This document shows, piece by piece, positions 1 through 5,773 of a DNA stretch of 29,984 nt. The DNA lies in IMG/VR virus record IMGVR_UViG_3300025769_000562, positions 1-29,984 of that record, one strand, 5' to 3'. This stretch comes from a virus. Each line of letters begins with the position of its first letter. Position 1 is the first letter of the stretch. A program made the position numbers and the translations under genes. Under the pieces are notes generated by a model. The model was not told where the DNA came from. It searched no databases and saw nothing but the letters and a program-made list of their open reading frames with translations.

Positions 1-485
1 TTAATGGTATCTCGCGGCAATCTGTACGCACCGCGATTAATACGCTTGTAAGTAGTAACGCAATTGAAGTGAACGCAAGAAAAGGAAGAGGGAACGCAAT
101 GAAGATACGAATTGTAGATACGAATAAAAAGACAGCAGTAAAAGCGAAGAAGAAGAAAACGAAGAAAGATGAGCCGGGTTTGTGTTACTTCGCGGACTGG
201 TCGCCGACAGATGCAGAATACGATCAATATGTAGCGTACTGCGAAGACGATCATGACTATCTAGCGCGACAAGCTGACGCGATGAAAGCGCACTTTATAG
301 ATGGAAAAGGTCGCAACGAGAAGCGAAAGGGCTGGCACAGAACAGTGCTAACGTGGCTACGTAACGCTAGAGAGCGTTATAACGACTTACCACGCAAAAA
401 AAGCGATGCTGACTTAATCGAAGAAGTGCGCAGAGAATTCGAGCAACGACAACTAGAGCTTATTAATAGCGAGATAATACAATGA
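1..485 (+). CDS. Replication initiator / helicase-loader-like protein, 5' partial
   Basis: The reading frame is already open at base 3 and continues to the stop at 483-485, so the gene starts upstream of the window. The first visible residues (GISRQSVRTAINTLVSSN) resemble the recognition part of a winged helix-turn-helix domain as found in phage replisome organisers. A Lys-rich linker follows, then a region ending in a WHRTVLTWLRNA segment similar to the C-terminal DnaT/replication-protein domain that contacts helicase. An ATG at 99 has a good ribosome site (GGAAGAGGG, 84-92), so a shorter product without the DNA-binding domain could also be made. The stop overlaps the next start (ATGA), coupling it to the ATPase gene. 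Role inferred: origin recognition or helicase loading. The family assignment is by eye. Confidence 0.65.
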   Translation, partial: NGISRQSVRTAINTLVSSNAIEVNARKGRGNAMKIRIVDTNKKTAVKAKKKKTKKDEPGLCYFADWSPTDAEYDQYVAYCEDDHDYLARQADAMKAHFIDGKGRNEKRKGWHRTVLTWLRNARERYNDLPRKKSDADLIEEVRREFEQRQLELINSEIIQ

Positions 486-1438
486 TAACGCCAGACGGCG
501 GTACGCTTAACGCTACTGCGCTGTTAGATGCTGAGCTTGGAACCCCACGACCGATCCTCGGGTTGTGGTTAGAAGAAGGCGCACTTGGAATGATTCACGC
601 ACCGCGTGGAGTCGGTAAGACGTTTTTTAGTCTATCACTCGCGTACGCTATATCTACCGGCCAGCCGCTTCTCGGTTGGTCAGCGCCTGAACCGCGCCGC
701 GTTCTCTACATAGATGGCGAGATGGGCGCATATAAGCTAAAGAAGCGCTTGCAGCAAATATGCAACGGTCAACCCGTCGCTATCGCACCCGACCGAATGA
801 GCATTCTAAGCATCAGCAGCTTTGGTGGCGACTTGCCAAACCTAAGCGACCCAGCGGCCCAGCTCGCTATCTACGGCCCTGCCTGCGCACACGCTGACGT
901 TATCATAGTCGATAACGAAGGATGCGTATGCAGCCAGCTAGACGCGAGAGACGACGAAGTGAAGCGTTGGGGCCGCTTACGCAGCTTTTACCTGTCGCTG
1001 AAGGCGCAAGGCAAGACAATCGTCCACGTGCATCATAGCGGCAAGTCCGGCGCACAGCTTGGTACCTCACAGCGTGAACAGCCAATGGACTGGATTGTCG
1101 GCCTACGGCCAACCACAGACGTGAAAAGCGGCTTTCAGCTACACTTCGAGAAAGCGCGCGACTACGCATCCCTAGATCCTATGCTCGTTACGTTTGATAT
1201 CGCAGAAAACGCGCTAACGTGGCAGCACAGGACGCTAGAGACGCTACTTTGTCGCAGTATTGAAGACGCGTATACTAAGCTAAAAAACTGGAACAACGTA
1301 GCTCTCGCACTAGGCATACCAATCGCTGACCTGCATAGGCTGCGTTTAAAACATAACATCATTATAAAAGGCGAGGAAAATGAAGAAAAAGGAGACGCGA
1401 CAAGAGCGCACAAAGAAAGAGAACGATGTTTTCGATGA
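482..1438 (+). CDS. RepA-like AAA ATPase / replicative helicase
   Basis: This 318-aa protein has a P-loop APRGVGKT at residues 40-47, a Walker B-like strand ADVIIVD near 138-144, and the HHSGKSGAQLGTS block near 185-197. That block matches the H-H-x-G-K...G-T-S pattern of RepA/RecA-fold hexameric helicases (AAA_25-type). The last ~60 residues look like a helix-turn-helix (NWNNVALALGIPIADLHRLRLKHNI). In known relatives these ATPases form rings that unwind DNA at the origin. Its place right after an initiator-like gene and before an origin-like region supports a replication role. The start ATG overlaps the upstream stop by 4 bp. It could instead be a recombination ATPase, but the HHxGK...GTS block favours a helicase. 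Confidence 0.75.
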   Translation: MITPDGGTLNATALLDAELGTPRPILGLWLEEGALGMIHAPRGVGKTFFSLSLAYAISTGQPLLGWSAPEPRRVLYIDGEMGAYKLKKRLQQICNGQPVAIAPDRMSILSISSFGGDLPNLSDPAAQLAIYGPACAHADVIIVDNEGCVCSQLDARDDEVKRWGRLRSFYLSLKAQGKTIVHVHHSGKSGAQLGTSQREQPMDWIVGLRPTTDVKSGFQLHFEKARDYASLDPMLVTFDIAENALTWQHRTLETLLCRSIEDAYTKLKNWNNVALALGIPIADLHRLRLKHNIIIKGEENEEKGDATRAHKERERCFR

Positions 1439-1736
1439 GGCGCTAGCGCGCATTGGAGCAGAGTTCGACGCGAAAAAGTCGCAAAAACGGCATCTCATGT
1501 ACATGTCGCGCATACAGCGCGCGATTGAGATTATGCCGATCAAGAAAAAGAAGCAGCTACAAGACTGGCTCGACAGACACGTCTTGAAGCTCATGCAGCA
1601 ACAAGCGCGCTTAGGCGTCAGGCGCAAACACTGTTACTGCGAAGAGTGGTTTTACAATCCCGATAAGTACATGCAGCACGTAGCTACTTGCAAAGAGTAC
1701 GCGAAACACGCAAAACCCCCCAAGCCGTCCAAATAG
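1380..1736 (+). CDS. Small basic protein with CCHC zinc-finger-like C-terminus
   Basis: This 118-aa Lys/Arg-rich protein is not recognised as a family. Residues 85-104 hold Cys85, Cys87, His100 and Cys104 (C-x-C-x12-H-x3-C), a plausible single zinc finger, followed by a basic tail. The N-terminal two thirds looks helical and charged. The start at 1380 follows GCGAGGAAA, a fair ribosome site, and lies 59 bp inside the upstream ATPase gene in another frame, so the two are probably co-transcribed. Nucleic-acid binding is a reasonable inference from charge and finger; its role in replication is inferred from position only. Confidence 0.6.
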   Translation: MKKKETRQERTKKENDVFDEALARIGAEFDAKKSQKRHLMYMSRIQRAIEIMPIKKKKQLQDWLDRHVLKLMQQQARLGVRRKHCYCEEWFYNPDKYMQHVATCKEYAKHAKPPKPSK

Positions 1737-2089
1737 GCCGCTAGGCGGCTCGTACAGCGCCTAAACGCCTCCCTCCTATACCTACCTAGCCATATTCGTT
1801 AAAACGCCGCTACGGGCCACGTAGGCGCTCTGTGCGCTGTATACGTATGCGTGTGCGCTTGCTACGTTGGATACGAACAATGTGGAAATGTGGACAATGC
1901 TCCGCTCCGCTACGCACCGTCGCTCAACTATTGAAAAGCTATTGATAACCTGTGGACAGCCCTACGGGACTGACCACAAGTTATCAACAACTTTTCAACA
2001 GCACGCGACTTTGACCACAGTTCCACAGTGTTGCACTACTGCTAGATATATAAATATAATAGAACCCGCGCACTGGCAGCGTTATCGCG
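1737..2089. other. Non-coding stretch after the replication genes
   Basis: No convincing gene is visible. A short dyad GCCGC-TAG-GCGGC (1737-1749) directly follows the stop at 1734-1736, but it lacks a T-run, so it is at best a weak transcription end. The part from about 1880 on is the left arm of the long inverted repeat described separately, with DnaA-box-like sites such as TGTGGACAA (1889-1897). Confidence 0.5.
1880..2042. repeat. Left arm of long inverted repeat, origin-like
   Basis: This arm is the reverse complement of 2425-2590. The core 1941-1993 matches 2475-2527 at 52 of 53 positions; the flanks are similar but diverged (for example GAAATGTGGACAA, CTCCGCT and CGCGACTTTG on this side). 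Each core is itself a dyad: an 18-nt TTGATAAC...TGTGG-type half (1942-1959), then CCC-TAC-GGG, then the complementary half ending in GTTATCAA. TGTGGACAA (1889-1897) and TTATCAACA (1981-1989) are each one mismatch from a DnaA box. An origin or large operator is the simplest reading. Confidence 0.7.
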
Positions 2090-2383
2090 TTACTTCGCTA
2101 GGTTGTAATGCGTATGCGCGAATATATGCTTCTCTAGCGCGTCACGCAGCATCTTAGCGCGATCTAAATCGATCGGTAGCGTTACACGCGCATCAGCGCA
2201 GTCTAAGACGCATAGTAGTGTGTTGTCGCTAGCTACGTGCAGCGATACCGCGTTAGCGATAAGCTCGCGCACAGGCTGCGTTACCTGCGCTCCGTCGGTT
2301 ACTTCGTCGTCACGTAGCTGCGAATAGGGCGCTTCGTCGTAGTCGTATATGTCGTGTGGCGTCAATGTCGGTCTCTTCTTCAT
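2090..2383 (-). CDS. Hypothetical protein between inverted-repeat arms
   Basis: The 97-aa product begins MKKRPTLTPHDIYDYDEAPY. The open frame extends to 2437, but the upstream part is hydrophobic, low-complexity and AT-rich, so the ATG at 2383 is preferred; its ribosome site is weak. The sequence has a balanced composition and a C-terminal amphipathic helix (LDRAKMLRDALEKHI), which looks protein-like rather than accidental. No family was recognised. It is the only plausible minus-strand gene in the window and lies centrally between the two arms of the origin-like inverted repeat. A small regulator is one possibility; nothing in the sequence proves it. Confidence 0.45.
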   Translation of the reverse strand: MKKRPTLTPHDIYDYDEAPYSQLRDDEVTDGAQVTQPVRELIANAVSLHVASDNTLLCVLDCADARVTLPIDLDRAKMLRDALEKHIFAHTHYNLAK

Positions 2384-2424
2384 AGCGATTTTTGTCGACT
2401 GTAAAAAATAAAAAAAAATTAATA

Positions 2425-2590
2425 GTAGTAGCTGCAACTCTGTTGGATTGTGGGCAAAGCGCGTGGTTGTGGGTAAGTTGTTGATAACTTGTGGTCAGTC
2501 CCGAAGGGCTGTCCACAGGTTATCAATGGCTTATCCACAGCCCTTGAGCGCGGTACTCGGAGCGCAGCGGAGAGTTTGTCCACATTTCAA
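2425..2590. repeat. Right arm of long inverted repeat, origin-like
   Basis: Partner of 1880-2042 in inverted orientation, about 480 nt away from core to core. The core is 2475-2527. This arm carries the best DnaA-type sites: TTATCCACA (2531-2539, exact), TTGTCCACA (2576-2584) and TGTGGGTAA (2468-2476). It lies just upstream of the minus-strand gene at 2090-2383 and so could also control it. Confidence 0.7.
2531..2539 (+). promoter_or_regulatory. DnaA box
   Basis: TTATCCACA is an exact match to the bacterial DnaA-box consensus. It lies immediately beside the 53-nt inverted-repeat core and close to several one-mismatch boxes, which makes chance less likely. Confidence 0.6.
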
Positions 2591-2710
2591 TATAGTTCTC
2601 TTCTGCCGTCAATACGCTAAAACGCTAATACGCAGTCGTTTAACGCAAATGTCGTAAAACACGTACAAAGAAATATGCGTAAACGCCTCGATCTAGCGAA
2701 AAACGCTAAA

Positions 2711-2880
2711 GTGTGGCCATTTTATTACGCTTTATTCGGTAACGATATCAGACGCTTAGGTCGGGTTGCGACAAAGAGCTAACCATTTTATTACGCTACT
2801 AACCATTTTATTGGGCTTTATTTGCTAACGATTACACGTAATTACGGCAAAATACGCTAAAGAGCTAACCATTTTATTTT
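2711..2880. repeat. 86-bp tandem duplication with four CCATTTTATT boxes
   Basis: CCATTTTATT occurs at 2717, 2783, 2803 and 2869. Spacings are 66, 20 and 66, so two 86-bp units each carry two boxes. Flanks agree as well: the first box of each unit is followed by a CTTTATT...TAACGAT segment and the second is preceded by AAGAGCTAA. There is no gene here. The boxes look like iterons or binding sites of a phage protein within the origin-like region. Confidence 0.65.
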
Positions 2881-2949
2881 GACGTTTTTTGCGTTTTGTC
2901 GCTTTTACCCCTGTTTAAAACACGTACACGCTAAAATAGAACGGATTAC

Positions 2950-2965
2950 TAGAATGCTTATTCTA
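2950..2965. repeat. Short dyad, possible operator
   Basis: TAGAAT-GCTT-ATTCTA is a perfect 6-bp inverted repeat, lying about 110 nt upstream of the best promoter in this region. It may be a repressor site, but a dyad this short can occur by chance. Confidence 0.25.
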
Positions 2966-3074
2966 ACTAGAGACGGTAACGTTTCATCCCGTAAATAATA
3001 GAGTCGAGTGGCATAGGGCAACGACTACGATATAGAACTAAACCAGACCAAAGAAAAAATAACAACGTTTGTAT

Positions 3075-3103
3075 TTGACTTTTCTTTCAAAATATGCTAA
3101 AAT
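3075..3103 (+). promoter_or_regulatory. Sigma70-type promoter
   Basis: TTGACT (3075-3080), a 17-nt spacer and TAAAAT (3098-3103) give five of six consensus bases in each hexamer with ideal spacing, in an AT-rich setting. Transcription would begin near 3110. The nearest good gene start is not until 3558, so the product may be a long leader or a small RNA. Confidence 0.6.
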
Positions 3104-3109
3104 AAATAA

Positions 3110-3271
3110 CAGATAGGATGTTACGGAAAACGAGAAGACGCTCAAGCCCTTCTACGTTTCAAATAGAGCGAAGCTCACGCAAAAAAAACTTTCTTTTCTT
3201 GCTACAAGAGCAGCGATAGCGAGGAAAGCTCAGCGATTGGCTTAGAACATTGCTGAAGCTATGCCTTTTTT
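3110..3271 (+). ncRNA. Candidate structured small RNA or leader
   Basis: Downstream of the promoter at 3075-3103 there is no gene, but two stable-looking hairpins can be drawn. One spans 3126-3160: arms around AGAAG/CTTCT extended by AAACG-type pairing with a bulge. The second spans 3227-3260: AGCT-CAGCGAT against ATTGCTG-A-AGCT. Six T residues follow at 3266-3271, five bases past the second stem, giving a loose terminator-like end. Together they would define an RNA of about 160 nt. No known RNA family was recognised. Confidence 0.3.
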
Positions 3272-3484
3272 GCGACAAGCGTATTATACGCAGCTACGCA
3301 GCACACGCAATACGTATCTTTTTTTCAAGCGACACACTTCATTACTAATAAGCGACAAAGCGCAACCACGCTATCCTAGGCGCGAGCAAAACAGCGTTCT
3401 ATACGATATGTACGTGTTTACTGCACAAACGCGACGTAAAAACGTACGTAAAACACGCAAAAACAAAAAAAATAACAAAAAGTG

Positions 3485-3513
3485 TAGACAGAGTATGACA
3501 GTTAGGGTATCTT
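3485..3513 (+). promoter_or_regulatory. Possible promoter for the 3558 gene
   Basis: TAGACA (3485-3490), 17 nt, TATCTT (3508-3513): five and four of six consensus bases with ideal spacing. It lies 45 nt upstream of the chosen start of the next gene. Weaker than the site at 3075. Confidence 0.35.
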
Positions 3514-3557
3514 ACAATTAAGCGATGCAACGAAGCACGCTAAATGGAGAAATGGCA

Positions 3558-3899
3558 ATGAATAACGATAAACTTACATACGGACAACTAACAGACGAGC
3601 AGAAACAAACGCTATCGGAGCACTGTATGCTCTTCACGCTGTCAGCGCAGGATTGCATGACGACAAGCGAAGCGGCGCGGGTCACATTAGGTCGTATGCT
3701 CGACAAAGTAGTGACGGGCGGCGCGGATGTGCTTTTACGCGATAGAGATGCACAAGCAGCGATTTTCACGCATACGCTCTCAGATGACGACAGAACGCAC
3801 TTCGCAGAACTCGATAAGCGTTCAGACGACGGAAGCGTGCTGGACTACTTGCGTAAGTACATGACGCTTTACACGCAAACACTACAAGCACGCAGCTAA
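3558..3899 (+). CDS. Hypothetical small acidic protein
   Basis: The 113-aa product begins MNNDKLTYGQLTDEQKQTL. The frame is open from 3525, but the ATG at 3558 sits 7 nt behind GGAGA (3546-3550) and fits best; 3552 is also possible. The protein is hydrophilic, acidic and probably helical, with no recognisable domain, membrane segment or metal motif. It stands alone between two non-coding blocks and has its own possible promoter, which suggests independent regulation, perhaps as an early-expressed accessory or anti-host protein (inference from position only). Confidence 0.55.
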   Translation: MNNDKLTYGQLTDEQKQTLSEHCMLFTLSAQDCMTTSEAARVTLGRMLDKVVTGGADVLLRDRDAQAAIFTHTLSDDDRTHFAELDKRSDDGSVLDYLRKYMTLYTQTLQARS

Positions 3900-3979
3900 C
3901 AACCACACCCCCAGCGCGGCTATCCTCGTCGCGCTTCAACACCCCCACGAACACTACTCACGACGCATCACTAACAAAC

Positions 3980-4023
3980 GTTAGCAAAGTGTTAGCGAAT
4001 TGTTAGAAAAGTGTTAGCAAAAC
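3980..4023. repeat. Four 11-bp tandem repeats (GTTAGCAAAGT type)
   Basis: GTTAG begins at 3980, 3991, 4002 and 4013, exactly 11 bp apart. The units are GTTAGCAAAGT, GTTAGCGAATT, GTTAGAAAAGT and GTTAGCAAAAC. A CTAAC just upstream (3971-3975) makes an inverted half-site. Eleven is not a multiple of three, so this is not a coding repeat. The spacing places each unit on roughly the same face of the helix, as in protein-binding arrays. Confidence 0.65.
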
Positions 4024-4323
4024 ACACATACATTAACCACGCTAACTACGCAAACTTTGCATAGCGATTCTGACGCCTGAGAGAAACGTAGAGACGCTTT
4101 ACGCGAATGGCTACCTAGCTACAGGCAAACGCTAAACGACGCTCACAGAGGCGCACAGACGCCTTAAACGCGATGTGAGCGATATACACGCACTACTACG
4201 CTTATGCGAGGGTGCGCACGTAGCGATGGTGGCGCGGTGGACGGTGTAGCCTTGGCTACATACTCAGCCGCGCACGCGTTTGAGTCGCTTCGCCGCCGCC
4301 CGCCAGCCGCCCTAATCGTAGGA

Positions 4324-4343
4324 CTGATTATGCGTATAATCAG
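4324..4343. promoter_or_regulatory. Perfect dyad containing TATAAT
   Basis: CTGATTAT-GCGT-ATAATCAG is a perfect 8-bp inverted repeat. Its right half includes TATAAT (4335-4340), a perfect -10 hexamer, although no good -35 is seen. An operator overlapping a promoter is plausible. Transcription to the right would reach the terminase operon through a leader of about 430 nt. Confidence 0.4.
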
Positions 4344-4704
4344 TGTTAGCGCCTGCGTGTGTAGTGATTACGCGCACTTACGCCGCTACGTAGCTACGAT
4401 AAACGCTTTTTTTCGTGGCTGAGGGCAAAAACGCCGCCAGGTTTCGCGCAAAACGCCCGGGGTGGGGGCGATCCCCGAAACCGTGGTCGCCACTGCTGTA
4501 TACAACCCCCATATCATTTACCCGCATTTTACGCCGGATATTTTGCCCCGTTTTTCGCGCCACATCCGCACCTTCGCCACCTTCGCCGCATCGTTTCCGC
4601 GTTACTTCCGCTACTTCACCTACGCGCTTTCGCATATTCGCATAGCGCATTCGCGTATTTGTACGTGTTTTGCGTATTTTTCGCGTGCATTATTGCGCGT
4701 AACG

Positions 4705-4713
4705 TGCTATATT
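4705..4713 (+). promoter_or_regulatory. Extended -10 promoter before the terminase operon
   Basis: TGC-TATATT (4705-4713) has the TGn element plus a five-of-six -10 hexamer. No strong -35 is visible at 16-18 nt upstream. It lies about 60 nt ahead of the small terminase start and could launch the structural operon. Confidence 0.35.
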
Positions 4714-4773
4714 TTTTACAGGTAGTTTTTTTAGCGGTTCTAAACGCGGTTTTAAAATGGGCGATTTTATTCT

Positions 4774-5343
4774 GTGCGCGATTATATCGATAAGGACGAC
4801 GACGGCGAGCAGGTCGAGGTTGACGCACCCGTAAAGGGCGTTGCTCGCAAGTGGTCGCTAGAAGACATGTACGGCGTTTTGGAGCGTCTTGCTGAGGGCG
4901 AGACGCTACCCGCTATCTGCGCTGATGAAGACTACCCGTCAAGCACTTCTTTCTTACAATACGTTTCACGCAACCGCGAATTAGCGCGTGAGTATATGCG
5001 CGCGAGAAAGATTCGTGCGCTTACCTGGATTGATGACCTTGTGCGCATAGCGGACGACGCGGAAGCGGATAGTTATTTAGACGACAACGGTAAGCCGGTA
5101 TGGAACCATGAGCATATACAGCGCAGCCGACTGCGTATCCAGGTGCGTCAGTGGGTTATTCAGCGTGATTTGCCGGAGCTTTTCAGCGCAGAGGGGCCAG
5201 CGGCGTCTGACTCATCTACGCGCACGAAGGTAGACGCACCCCCGCAGGAGACGCGGGAGGAGTGGGTTAAGCGGCAGCAGGAGCGTATAAAAGAGCTTAC
5301 GGAGCCGAAGGTATTAGATCCGAATCCGAAGGAGGGCGAGTGA
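4774..5343 (+). CDS. terS: Terminase small subunit
   Basis: This 189-aa protein resembles Sf6-type small terminases. An N-terminal helix-turn-helix region (about residues 25-70) is followed by YMRARKIRALTWIDDLVRIA and a QRSRLRIQVRQWVIQRDLPELF segment, the helical oligomerisation core of that family, then a charged Pro-rich tail. Small terminases bind the packaging site as a ring and feed DNA to the large subunit, encoded two genes downstream. The likely start is GTG at 4774: an in-frame stop (TAA, 4741-4743) lies upstream and no in-frame ATG occurs before residue 32. No clear ribosome site precedes it, so the start is uncertain. The stop overlaps the next start by one base. Confidence 0.75.
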   Translation: MRDYIDKDDDGEQVEVDAPVKGVARKWSLEDMYGVLERLAEGETLPAICADEDYPSSTSFLQYVSRNRELAREYMRARKIRALTWIDDLVRIADDAEADSYLDDNGKPVWNHEHIQRSRLRIQVRQWVIQRDLPELFSAEGPAASDSSTRTKVDAPPQETREEWVKRQQERIKELTEPKVLDPNPKEGE

Positions 5344-5567
5344 TGTCAAAACTTATACACATTGAGGACGACAGGGGCGGGGGTGCGATATTCCGTTACG
5401 ACGATATTCGAGCGTATCATTATTACGCATCTACGCCGGAGTTTTTAGCGGGGGATAAGCCCGTCGACTGGACGCTTGTCATTGAGCGTACCGGCGTACC
5501 TGACAGCGAGTTTTATTTTATGGATAAAACGTCTATCGATCGGCTTGTGGAGGCGCTTTTATCATGA
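5343..5567 (+). CDS. Hypothetical small protein between terminase genes
   Basis: A 74-aa acidic protein begins MSKLIHIEDDRGGGAIFRYDD. The ATG at 5343 shares a base with the upstream TGA and lies 6 nt behind GGAGGG (5331-5336), a strong ribosome site, so it is preferred over the GTG at 5340. No family was recognised; the sequence suggests a small beta-rich fold. Tight coupling on both sides (it ends in an ATGA overlap) implies co-expression with the terminase. Confidence 0.6.
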   Translation: MSKLIHIEDDRGGGAIFRYDDIRAYHYYASTPEFLAGDKPVDWTLVIERTGVPDSEFYFMDKTSIDRLVEALLS

Positions 5568-5773
5568 GCGACGGCGACCCATTACCACCGTGCCCGTATT
5601 GCGGCGTAATGCCGGAAATTGAGATGCTGCATCCGCAGGCGCCTCTATACATTGTGCGCTGTGAGCCGTGCGGCATTGAGTTTCAGGGGGAGCGCAGCAA
5701 GCGCGTGTACCGTGAGTGGGAGGATAACTACAAAGAGGTTAAGCGCAGAGAGTTCGACGATTATGCCGACTAA
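5564..5773 (+). CDS. Lar-like zinc-ribbon protein
   Basis: A 69-aa protein with CPYCG near residues 10-14 and CEPCG near 33-37, four Cys that can hold one zinc, followed by a YREWEDNYKE segment. This matches the layout of the small Lar-type (restriction-alleviation) zinc-ribbon proteins common in phages, where two CxxC pairs precede a conserved Trp. In the original Lar the role is to modulate a type I restriction enzyme, but most phage members have no tested function. The start overlaps the previous stop (ATGA) behind GGAGG (5549-5553). It overlaps the terminase start by 11 bp. Confidence 0.55.
   Translation: MSDGDPLPPCPYCGVMPEIEMLHPQAPLYIVRCEPCGIEFQGERSKRVYREWEDNYKEVKRREFDDYAD

Larger units (their letters stand above)
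2384..3557. other. Long non-coding control region
   Basis: About 1.2 kb without a convincing gene. It holds the right inverted-repeat arm, the CCATTTTATT duplication, a small dyad, a strong promoter and a structured RNA candidate (all listed separately). ACGC and CGCTAA words recur on the + strand throughout. Composition is more AT-rich than the neighbouring genes. Confidence 0.6.
3900..4773. other. Non-coding region upstream of the terminase genes
   Basis: About 870 bases without a supportable gene. It contains the 11-bp tandem repeat, the 4324-4343 dyad and, at 4454-4504, a dense set of small GC-rich hairpins: CGCCC/GGGCG (4454-4470), CGGGG/CCCCG (4458-4477, mutually exclusive with the first), GTGG-TCG-CCAC (4483-4493) and the palindrome TGTATACA (4497-4504). 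From about 4540 to 4700 the + strand is pyrimidine-rich with repeated TTCGC/TTCGCC words. Open frames exist here on both strands, but they overlap each other and resemble nothing. A packaging or regulatory role is possible. Confidence 0.5.

Noticed and set aside
1737-1749. GCCGC-TAG-GCGGC as a Rho-independent terminator
   Set aside because: The stem directly follows the stop, but there is no T-run after it.
1867-2157. 96-codon + frame across the left inverted-repeat arm
   Set aside because: It reads through the DnaA-box-like dyads, and the repeat structure explains the sequence better than coding.
3261-3521. 86-codon + frame after the 3227-3260 hairpin
   Set aside because: No ribosome site, erratic composition ending in a Lys/Arg/Asn run; looks like AT-rich leader sequence. 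Kept only as an alternative to the RNA interpretation.
4204-4422. 72-codon + frame in the control region
   Set aside because: No ribosome site and an Ala/Arg/Val-rich sequence explained by high local GC; spans the 4324-4343 dyad.
4378-4725. Three overlapping open frames on both strands upstream of the small terminase
   Set aside because: All arise because GC-rich pyrimidine-skewed DNA lacks stops. None has a convincing start or family resemblance.
5619-5762. Extended N-terminus for the large terminase
   Set aside because: It lies in another frame over the zinc-ribbon gene, is Arg/Ser/Ala-rich and unlike terminases; the ATG at 5763 gives a normal start.
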